Shown piece by piece: positions 1 to 5,958 of a stretch of 14,452 nt of DNA. How positions within the stretch are numbered: position 1 is the stretch's first letter; every line of letters starts with the position of its first letter. The DNA is from JBDTRY01 sp039931435 (lineage in GTDB: Bacteria > Acidobacteriota > Thermoanaerobaculia > Gp7-AA8), in contig JBDTRY010000082.1 of the NCBI GenBank assembly GCA_039931435.1, forward strand, positions 1 through 14,452, in the 5' to 3' direction. The position numbers and the translations under genes are program-made. The notes beneath the pieces were generated by a model. The model saw only the letters and a program-made list of their open reading frames with translations, did not search any database and was not told the origin of the DNA.

Positions 1-387
1 CCTACGAGTTCGTGCTTCTCTGAGGTTCCCCTGGTTTTGACACAGCCTCTCGCTCTGGATGACGGCGCTCATTGTTTCTTCACTCTGGTTCAGCGCCCCC
101 GCTGTTGGTTCGCTCAGGATGACAGCTTCGCCTCGACGCTTCTGATGAAACGCTCCGGTTACCGGGGTTTGCGGAGCGCTTGTCATCCTCGAGGGAGCGA
201 AGCGACCGAAGGACCTCGTCAACGAAATGGCGCCTTGCATTGCGATGGCAACCGGGAAGGTAGAAGAGATCCTTCTCTCGACGCTCAGGATGACAAATCC
301 GTGAGTCGGATGTGAGCAGACACGTCGCTGGTCTTCGTGTCATTCCGTGCGCGACCTCTCCCGCCCCACGGCGTCGCCCACTTCCGC
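1..387. other. gene-free region rich in repeat remnants
   Basis: I find no convincing gene here. The open frames crossing it have no recognisable domain and read through repeats. Fragments such as CGCTCAGGATGACA (111-124) and CTCTGGATGACG (53-64) are degenerate ends of the same family as the fuller copy at 181-295. A weak hairpin (GACACG 319-324 with CGTGTC 336-341, 11-nt loop) lies just beyond the sigma factor stop codon. It could help end that transcript, but it has no T tract. Confidence 0.6.
181..295. repeat. TGTCATCCT...AGGATGACA interspersed repeat, full copy
   Basis: A 115-bp unit begins with TGTCATCCT (181-189) and ends with the exact reverse complement AGGATGACA (287-295). The arms continue imperfectly inward: GAAGGACCTC on the left and GAGATCCTTC on the right. 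It could therefore fold as a long imperfect hairpin. Its right half, read on the minus strand (295 to 238), matches 14381-14440 over about 60 bases with only a few substitutions and single-base gaps. Such units are interspersed non-coding repeats. I see no transposase in the window, so any mobility would depend on genes elsewhere. Confidence 0.8.
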
Positions 388-1065
388 TCACACCTCCGAG
401 GCGATCCGCTTCATCACAGCCTCCACCACGACGTTGCACCGCGGATCGAGGAACCGGAAAAGCCCCTGCACCGAAGTGCCGGTCCGTGCGAAAAGCTCCT
501 CTTTCATCATCGATCGGGCCCGATGCAGCCGGGTCTTCACCACATCCTCGGAAACATCGAGACACTGCGCCGTTTCCGCCGTGCTCATCCCCTCCACCTC
601 TCGCAGCATGACCACGGTGCGATAACTCTCAGGCAGGGCCAGCACCACCGCTTCCAGAGTCTTCTTCATTTCCTCGGCCATTGCTTCCTCCTCCGGATCG
701 GGAAGTTCCGAGCGCACCTGCTCGAGAAACTGATCGTAGAGCTCCTCGTTAAGATCGACTTCGTGCGCTCGCTGCCGGGTGCGCTGCGCGATCGCCTCGT
801 TCACCGCGATTCGCACCAGCCACGTGGAGAACTTCGCCCGCCCTTCGAAGCCTCGCAGACTGCGATAGGCGTTCATGTAGGCCTGCTGCATTACGTCTTC
901 GGCCTGCTGCGCCCCGGCGATGGCGGTCACCGCCCGGTACACGCGCTGGTTGTGGCGGCGCATGAGGATCTCGAATAGGGCGGAATCGCCAGCACAGATC
1001 CGACCGACGATTTCTTCATCGGAGAGAAGCGATCCTGTTTCCTGATGTGCTGTGGCCTCGTTCAT
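388..1065 (-). CDS. ECF-type RNA polymerase sigma factor (sigma-70 family)
   Basis: This 225-residue protein should direct RNA polymerase to a small set of promoters. Sigma region 2 spans about residues 31-100, including DVMQQAYMNAYRSL (57-70) and FSTWLVRIAVNEA (79-91), the -10 recognition and melting part. Region 4 spans about 136-190, with LPESYRTVVMLREVEGMS followed by the helix-turn-helix DVSEDVVKTRLHRAR, which reads the -35 element. A tail of about 35 residues beyond region 4 contains FRFLDPRC (203-210) and a helical end. I recall a similar tail in sigma factors of this type, where it may have a regulatory role; that is memory, not shown here. GAGGTGA (complement of 1070-1076) is a good ribosome site four bases before the ATG. 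No anti-sigma factor gene lies next to it; the divergent neighbour is a DoxX-like membrane protein. Confidence 0.93.
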   Translation of the reverse strand: MNEATAHQETGSLLSDEEIVGRICAGDSALFEILMRRHNQRVYRAVTAIAGAQQAEDVMQQAYMNAYRSLRGFEGRAKFSTWLVRIAVNEAIAQRTRQRAHEVDLNEELYDQFLEQVRSELPDPEEEAMAEEMKKTLEAVVLALPESYRTVVMLREVEGMSTAETAQCLDVSEDVVKTRLHRARSMMKEELFARTGTSVQGLFRFLDPRCNVVVEAVMKRIASEV

Positions 1066-1081
1066 GGAGTCACCTCGACTG

Positions 1082-1145
1082 ATCAGAGTGTCGAGGCAGC
1101 AAAAGGTGACAACGCGTCACCTTCAGGGTTCCGGCCAAGTCTAAT
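1082..1145. promoter_or_regulatory. back-to-back ECF-like promoters built on an inverted repeat
   Basis: AAGGTGAC (1103-1110) and GTCACCTT (1116-1123) form a perfect 8-bp inverted repeat with a 5-bp spacer, in the gap between the sigma and DoxX-like genes. On the plus strand GTCACC (1116-1121) is followed 17 bp later by GTCTAAT (1139-1145). On the minus strand GTCACC (complement of 1105-1110) is followed 16 bp later by CTCTGAT (complement of 1082-1088). This fits ECF promoters with a TGTCAC-type -35 and a CGTC-type -10. The leaders would be very short (about 10-15 nt). A dimeric repressor operator is the alternative reading. Confidence 0.5.
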
Positions 1146-1165
1146 GCCGTCGAAAGGAATACGAC

Positions 1166-1594
1166 ATGGATAACGCACCCGTTCAACAGGGATTCTGGCT
1201 GCTGCGGATCGGATTCACCGTGGCTCCAATCGTGGCAGGCGCCGACAAGTTCCTGAATCTGCTGGCAAACTGGGAAAAGTACCTGCCTCCGCTCCTCCCC
1301 AACATGCTTGGAATTTCTCCGCATGGATTCATGGAGATCGTCGGAGTGGTGGAGATCGTGGCAGGGCTGGTAGTGGCATTCAAGCCGAAATTCGGCGGAC
1401 TTCTCGTTGGAGCCTGGCTGCTGGGTATCATCGTCAACCTGGCAATCGTCGGTGGCTATTGGGACATCGCCCTTCGCGACCTCGGCCTGCTTCTCGCTGC
1501 CGTCACCCTCTCGAGGCTGGCAACCGCGCTGGAGCCGGATGTGGCTGGCTCCCGTGAGAGTCGACGAGGGATGACTGCGCAACCGATTTCTTGA
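1166..1594 (+). CDS. DoxX-like small integral membrane protein
   Basis: This 142-residue protein has about four hydrophobic segments (roughly residues 8-26, 50-70, 75-93 and 98-115). The opening FWLLRIGFTVAPIVAGADKF is followed by NWEKYLPP, the pattern of the DoxX/DoxD-like family. Family members are inner-membrane proteins, some tied to thiosulfate or quinone redox chemistry, but the function is unknown for most bacterial members and I cannot assign one. AAAGGA (1153-1158) sits seven bases before the ATG. The gene is divergent from the ECF sigma factor and has a matching ECF-like promoter upstream, so it is probably a target of that sigma. The last residues (about 128-142) include GACGAGGGATGA (1563-1574), identical to part of the heptamer repeat at 3481-3522, so the C-terminus may be repeat-derived. 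Confidence 0.85.
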   Translation: MDNAPVQQGFWLLRIGFTVAPIVAGADKFLNLLANWEKYLPPLLPNMLGISPHGFMEIVGVVEIVAGLVVAFKPKFGGLLVGAWLLGIIVNLAIVGGYWDIALRDLGLLLAAVTLSRLATALEPDVAGSRESRRGMTAQPIS

Positions 1595-1661
1595 AGACTA
1601 CGGAAGCACATTCCGGCCTCCACCAAAATGCATTGCCGAACTTCGACATCCGGCATCCGGA

Positions 1662-1691
1662 CCGGCCGGCGGAAAATAGTCCGCGGGCCGG
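1662..1691 (+). terminator. GC-rich hairpin after the DoxX-like gene
   Basis: Arms 1662-1673 (CCGGCCGGCGGA) and 1680-1691 (TCCGCGGGCCGG) pair over 12 bases with one mismatch around a 6-nt AAATAG loop, 68 bases after the stop codon. There is no T tract, so this is at best a possible terminator or transcript-stabilising hairpin. Confidence 0.4.
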
Positions 1692-1705
1692 CCTGGTTCG
1701 TCTCC

Positions 1706-1759
1706 CGAAGAAAGATCACGAAGACCACACTGCCGAGTCCACAGAGTCCACCGTGTAAC
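1706..1759. repeat. degenerate 9-bp periodic repeat
   Basis: The stretch falls into imperfect nine-base units: CGAAGAAAG, ATCACGAAG, ACCACACTG, CCGAGTCCA, CAGAGTCCA, CCGTGTAAC. It resembles the ACCACGAAG-type short tandem repeats scattered between genes of many environmental bacteria. It lies 42 bases before the flavoprotein gene. Nothing shows a regulatory role. Confidence 0.5.
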
Positions 1760-1800
1760 CAACGATGGCTATTTTCATCGTGAAATGACAGGCTTTCCCG

Positions 1801-3477
1801 ATGGCGGACGATCCACCACCGGAACTGCTTGCGGATAGCGATCCACGACGGGAACAGTTGTTTCCCGTCCTGACGGAGGCCCAGATCGAGCGCGTTGCGG
1901 CGCACGGACGGAGGCGGCAGGTCCGGACCGGAGAAACGCTCGTGGAACGGGGAGCGCCCGCACGTCATTTCTTCGTGCTTATCGACGGTGCGCTGGAAAT
2001 CGTGGGCGACGACAGGTCCGGAGAAAACGTCGTCACCCACGTTGCCCCCGGCGAGTTCACCGGAGAGGTGAGCATGCTCTCCGGAAGGCCGGGGTTCTTC
2101 CGCCTTCGGGTCAGTCAGTCGGGATCAGTCGTCGAGCTCGAACGGGACGAGCTTCAGACCGTCGTGCAGACGGACAGCGAGATCGGCGAGATCCTCCTTC
2201 GTGCCTTCATCCTCAGGCGCGTGGAGATGATCGCCCGAGGAATGGGCGATGTGGTGCTCGTCGGTTCCAATCATTCGGCAGGCACTCTTCGCGTTCGGGA
2301 GTTCCTCACACGCAACGGGCATCCTCACGCATATGTCGACCTCGACAACGATGACGGGGTGCAGGATCTCCTCGATCAGTTCCACGTCAGCGCCGACGAC
2401 GTCCCCATCGTCATCTGTCAGGGGGTGAATGTCCTTCGCAATCCCAGCAACGAAGCAATCGCGGACTGCCTGGGGCTGAATGATTCGGTCGACGCAAGCC
2501 AGGTTCGCGACCTTCTGGTGATCGGAGCCGGTCCGGCCGGTCTGGCAGCCGCGGTCTACGGTGCTTCGGAAGGACTGGACGTGCTCGTGCTGGAAGCGGA
2601 TTCACCTGGAGGGCAGGCTGGCTCCAGTTCGAAGATCGAAAACTATCTCGGCTTCCCCACGGGGATCTCCGGAAACGAACTGGCTGGGCGCGCGTACACG
2701 CAGGCGCAGAAATTCGGTGCGCAGACGATGGTCGCCAAGGCCGCCCTGCGCCTTTCCTGTGCTCGCCAACCTTACGTCATCGAAATCTCCGGGGAGACCC
2801 GTATCGCCGCTCGATTCATCATTATTGCCACCGGCGCGCAATATCGCGGATTGCCGCTGAGCGATCTTTCGAAATTCGACGGTCTGGGCGTGTACTACAG
2901 CGCCACGGCCATCGAATCGAAGTACTGCAGGGACGACGACGTGATCGTGGTCGGTGGCGGCAACTCCGCCGGACAGGCAGCGGTCTTTCTCTCGGCCTCA
3001 GCGAGGCACGTGCATCTGCTGGAGCGCTCCGCAGGGCTGGCGGCCAGCATGTCGCGCTACCTCATCCGGCGCATCGAAGAGAGCCCCAACATCACCGTGC
3101 ACACGCACACCGAGCTCGATGCCGTTGAAGGTGACGAGCATCTCGAGCGTGTGCAATGGCGCAACAATGAGACACAGGTCACGGAAAGTCACACCATCCG
3201 CCACGTGTTCATCATGACCGGCGCGGTTCCCAACACCGCCTGGCTGGACGATTGTCTGGTACTCGATGCGGACGGGTTCATCAAGACGGGACCCAATCTG
3301 ACGCCGGAAGATCTGCGCTCCGCGCACTGGCCGGCGGGCCGCAGGCCCTATCTGCTGGAGACCAGCCTTCCGGGCGTCTTCGCGGCGGGCGACGTTCGAT
3401 CCGGCAATATCAAACGCGTGGCCTCGGCAGTCGGCGAGGGTTCGATCGCCGTGGCCTTCGTGCATCAGTTGCGTTGA
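1801..3477 (+). CDS. cyclic-nucleotide-binding-domain / thioredoxin-reductase-like FAD oxidoreductase fusion
   Basis: This 558-residue cytosolic protein has three parts. Residues about 20-140 form a CRP-like cNMP-binding fold (HFFVLIDGALEIVG, then GEFTGEVSMLSGRP at 84-97), but the phosphate-binding cassette lacks the usual PRxAT pattern, so cAMP binding is doubtful. Residues about 150-230 form a thioredoxin/glutaredoxin-like fold (VVLVGSNHSAGTLRVREFL; cis-proline-like VP at 201-202) with no cysteine pair where CxxC belongs. Residues about 237-558 are a flavoprotein of the thioredoxin reductase type: FAD motif GAGPAG at 242-247, PGGQA, NAD(P)H motif GGGNSAG at 385-391, and the closing LPGVFAAGDVRSG. 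The CATC active site is replaced by SATA (367-370). This architecture exists in databases as cyclic-nucleotide-binding-domain thioredoxin-disulfide reductase, but without the redox cysteines it is unlikely to reduce thioredoxin. It may be a ligand-gated NAD(P)H oxidoreductase with another acceptor. No strong ribosome site is visible before the ATG. Confidence 0.88.
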   Translation: MADDPPPELLADSDPRREQLFPVLTEAQIERVAAHGRRRQVRTGETLVERGAPARHFFVLIDGALEIVGDDRSGENVVTHVAPGEFTGEVSMLSGRPGFFRLRVSQSGSVVELERDELQTVVQTDSEIGEILLRAFILRRVEMIARGMGDVVLVGSNHSAGTLRVREFLTRNGHPHAYVDLDNDDGVQDLLDQFHVSADDVPIVICQGVNVLRNPSNEAIADCLGLNDSVDASQVRDLLVIGAGPAGLAAAVYGASEGLDVLVLEADSPGGQAGSSSKIENYLGFPTGISGNELAGRAYTQAQKFGAQTMVAKAALRLSCARQPYVIEISGETRIAARFIIIATGAQYRGLPLSDLSKFDGLGVYYSATAIESKYCRDDDVIVVGGGNSAGQAAVFLSASARHVHLLERSAGLAASMSRYLIRRIEESPNITVHTHTELDAVEGDEHLERVQWRNNETQVTESHTIRHVFIMTGAVPNTAWLDDCLVLDADGFIKTGPNLTPEDLRSAHWPAGRRPYLLETSLPGVFAAGDVRSGNIKRVASAVGEGSIAVAFVHQLR

Positions 3478-3569
3478 GAGGCGAGAGACGAGGGACGAGG
3501 GATGAGAGATCAGGAGTGGGAGTCCCCGCCTCCCGTCTCGCGACCCGTGCGATATATGCTCCACTCTCC
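3478..3569. repeat. purine-rich 7-bp periodic repeat before the transporter gene
   Basis: From 3481 to 3522 the sequence falls into heptamers: GCGAGAG, ACGAGGG, ACGAGGG, ATGAGAG, ATCAGGA, GTGGGAG. CCTCCCGTCTCGCG follows at about 3529-3542 and can partly pair back to the first units. The 12-mer GAGGCGAGAGAC at 3478-3489 recurs at 7657-7668, before the GH15 gene. GACGAGGGATGA at 3494-3505 recurs at 1563-1574, inside the end of the DoxX-like gene. GATATAT (3551-3557) could be a -10 element for a near-leaderless transporter transcript, but no -35 is clear. Confidence 0.6.
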
Positions 3570-4910
3570 ATGAACGCCAACGCCACGAAGTACCCCATCC
3601 GCCGCATCATCTTCGCCTCCGGGCTGGGGACGATGATCGAGTGGTACGACTTCTACATCTTCGGAAGTCTGGCCGTGATCATGTCCGAGCTGATGTTTCC
3701 GAAAGGCGACCCGTCCTGGGCATTGATCAAGACCTGGGCCCTCTTTGCCACGGGCTTCGTGGTGCGTCCGTTCGGGGCATTGGTCTTCGGGCGAGTCGGC
3801 GATCGCATCGGCCGCAAGTACGCCTTCATGGTCACGTTGACCATCATGGGGCTTTCGACTTTTCTCATCGGCGTGCTGCCGACGTACGCTCGCGTCGGCG
3901 TTCTGGCACCGATGCTTCTGCTCGTTCTCCGTCTTCTTCAGGGGCTGGCTCTGGGCGGTGAGTATGGCGGCGCCGCGGTATACGTGGCCGAGCACGTACC
4001 GGACGACAAGCGCGGGTACTACACGAGCTTCATTCAGATCACGGCCACCCTGGGACTTTTCGTCTCTCTGGCCGTCGTGCTCATGGTGAAGCGGTCGATG
4101 CCGGAGGCTGACTTCAAGGCTTGGGGCTGGAGAGTGCCGTTTCTGCTCTCCATGATCCTCGTGGCCATGTCCTTTTACATCCGTCTGCGGCTGAAAGAGT
4201 CTCCGCTGTTTTCATCCATCAAGGCCTCGGGGACGACCTCGGTGGCGCCGCTCAGGGAAAGTTTCGGCGACTGGAAAAACCTGAAGATCGTCCTTCTGGT
4301 TCTCTTCGGAGCCACGGCCGGACAGGGTGTGGTGTGGTACACGGGCCAGTTCTATGCTCTGTCTTTTCTGCAGACGATCCTGAAGGTCGATGTGGTCAAG
4401 GCCAGCGTGGTTGTAGCGATCGCACTTCTCCTGGGCATGCCCTTCTTCGTCGTCTTCGGCGCTCTCTCCGACCGCATCGGAAGACTGAAGGTCATGATGG
4501 CCGGGAACCTCCTGGCGGCCCTGACCTACCTGCCCATCTACCACGCCATGAAGAAGGCAGTACCCGAGCCAGGAAACCCGAACATGGCCATTCTCATTTT
4601 CCTGATCTTCATTCAGGTGATCTACGTGACCATGGTTTACGGCCCTATCGCCGCGTTTCTCATCGAAGCCTTTCCGGCACGCATCCGCTATACGTCCTTT
4701 TCTCTTCCTTACCATCTCGGCAATGGATGGTTCGGAGGGACTCTTCCCCTCTTCGCTGCCCTCATCGTGCGGGAGACTGGCAACATCTACGCAGGTCTCT
4801 ACTGGCCTATGGGCGTAGCCCTGATGACATTCGTCGTGGGCTCGATCTTCCTCAGTGAGAGTCACCGCGTAAGGATCTGGGACGAGGCCGGAGAGGCGCG
4901 GCCAATCTGA
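3570..4910 (+). CDS. MFS transporter, metabolite:H+ symporter (MHS) type
   Basis: This 446-residue, twelve-segment inner-membrane protein should use the proton gradient to import a small solute. The opening GLGTMIEWYDFYIFG (18-32) is the mark of the MHS group, which includes ProP, KgtP and ShiA. The MFS loop motif GRVGDRIGRK carries D78-R79-I80-G81-R82. LQGLALGGEYGGAAVYVAEH and GWRVPFLLS are further group signatures, and a second DRIGR lies in the mid-loop. The substrate (organic acid, betaine, shikimate or similar) cannot be read from the sequence. An open frame reaches back to 3252, but that part overlaps the flavoprotein gene and a repeat. The MHS N-terminus begins exactly at the ATG at 3570, although no ribosome site precedes it. 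The deacetylase starts 17 bases after the stop codon, so the two are probably co-transcribed. Confidence 0.92.
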   Translation: MNANATKYPIRRIIFASGLGTMIEWYDFYIFGSLAVIMSELMFPKGDPSWALIKTWALFATGFVVRPFGALVFGRVGDRIGRKYAFMVTLTIMGLSTFLIGVLPTYARVGVLAPMLLLVLRLLQGLALGGEYGGAAVYVAEHVPDDKRGYYTSFIQITATLGLFVSLAVVLMVKRSMPEADFKAWGWRVPFLLSMILVAMSFYIRLRLKESPLFSSIKASGTTSVAPLRESFGDWKNLKIVLLVLFGATAGQGVVWYTGQFYALSFLQTILKVDVVKASVVVAIALLLGMPFFVVFGALSDRIGRLKVMMAGNLLAALTYLPIYHAMKKAVPEPGNPNMAILIFLIFIQVIYVTMVYGPIAAFLIEAFPARIRYTSFSLPYHLGNGWFGGTLPLFAALIVRETGNIYAGLYWPMGVALMTFVVGSIFLSESHRVRIWDEAGEARPI

Positions 4911-4926
4911 GGCAGTTTCAAAACTG

Positions 4927-5889
4927 ATGCGCCCACTGGTCATCGCTGCGATTTCCGTTTTTCTGGTGATCTGCTGCACCGCGCGACCGGAAGCACGCGG
5001 CAGCCGTTCAGACATCGTCATTACCTTTGACGACCTGCCCGTGGCCACAGCACTTCGGGACCCGCTATCACGGCAGCAGCAGATCTCCCGGGATCTGATC
5101 GCTGCTCTTCGACAGCGCAGGGTTCCGGTGATTGGCTTCGTCAACGGAAACAAGTTTTACGTTGACGGGCGCATCGATCCATCGCGTGTGGCCCTTCTCG
5201 ATGCCTGGGCTGATGCCGGTTTCGAGATCGGAAACCACACCTTTTCTCATAGCGACCTTCATAGCGTTGGCGCCGCAAAGTTCGGCGTGGACATCGAGCG
5301 CGGCGACGCTGCCATCCGCACCGTGGCAGAGCGTCATCACCAGACCATCCGCTACTTCCGCCATCCCTATCTGCACACGGGCACCTCAGCGGAAGCCCGC
5401 GACGAAGTGGAGCGCGTTCTCGCTGCGCACGACTATCGTGTGGCGCCTGTCACGATCGACAACTCCGACTGGATCTTCGCCCGGGCTTTCGACGAAGCGG
5501 AGTTACGGAAGGATCCTGCGCTGCGGGAGCGGATCACTGCGGAATACGTCCGCTATATGCTCGCCAAGGTCGACTACTACGATCAGCAGTCGGCGAAACT
5601 CTTCGGGAGGAGGGTGCCCCAGGTGCTGCTGGTACACGCCAACGCTCTGAACGCCTACGCCTTCGGAGGAATCCTGGATATCCTGAGGATCGTCGGCCAC
5701 AGATTCATCGCGCTGGATGAGGCACTTTCCGATGCGGCCTATCAATCACCCGATCGCTACTTCGGTCCATCCGGCATCAGCTGGATGGACCGCTGGGCTT
5801 TGACCCGCGGCGTCCCTGGGGGATTTTTCAGGGAAGAACCGCGAACGCCGCAGTGGATTCTGGATGTGGCCGGCGTGAATTCAGAGTAA
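4927..5889 (+). CDS. exported polysaccharide deacetylase (NodB homology, CE4)
   Basis: This 320-residue enzyme of the carbohydrate esterase 4 fold should remove acetyl groups from an N- or O-acetylated glycan, probably in the envelope. Residues 1-25 form a signal peptide (hydrophobic VIAAISVFLVICC); C16/C17 make a poor lipobox, so lipid attachment is uncertain. The NodB motifs appear in order: TFDD (33-36, catalytic base and metal Asp), NHTFSHSDLH with the HxxxH metal pair H104 and H108, RHPYLH (145-150), DNSDW (178-182), and LVHANALNA with H237. All catalytic residues seem to be present. The ATG follows the transporter stop by 17 bases. A small inverted repeat, CAGTTT-CA-AAACTG (4913-4926), sits directly before the ATG where a ribosome site would be, so translation may depend on coupling to the transporter gene. 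Confidence 0.9.
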   Translation: MRPLVIAAISVFLVICCTARPEARGSRSDIVITFDDLPVATALRDPLSRQQQISRDLIAALRQRRVPVIGFVNGNKFYVDGRIDPSRVALLDAWADAGFEIGNHTFSHSDLHSVGAAKFGVDIERGDAAIRTVAERHHQTIRYFRHPYLHTGTSAEARDEVERVLAAHDYRVAPVTIDNSDWIFARAFDEAELRKDPALRERITAEYVRYMLAKVDYYDQQSAKLFGRRVPQVLLVHANALNAYAFGGILDILRIVGHRFIALDEALSDAAYQSPDRYFGPSGISWMDRWALTRGVPGGFFREEPRTPQWILDVAGVNSE

Positions 5890-5958
5890 CGACCTGACCC
5901 CCGGGCAGAATCGACGGTGGCGAACCTCGGCCATCAATGAAACGTATCAAGGAAGTTC

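Noticed and set aside
80..565. 161-codon minus-strand open frame across the left repeat
   Set aside because: It reads through the repeat and part of the sigma gene in another frame, with low-complexity residues and no family signal.
1706..1759. CRISPR-like array
   Set aside because: Units of nine bases with no spacers do not form a CRISPR; no cas gene is present.
3252..3569. N-terminal extension of the MFS transporter frame
   Set aside because: It overlaps the flavoprotein's coding end and then the heptamer repeat; the MHS family N-terminus begins at the ATG at 3570.
4212..5153. 313-codon minus-strand open frame
   Set aside because: It lies opposite the transporter and deacetylase genes, shows no domain, and is explained by GC-rich codon bias.
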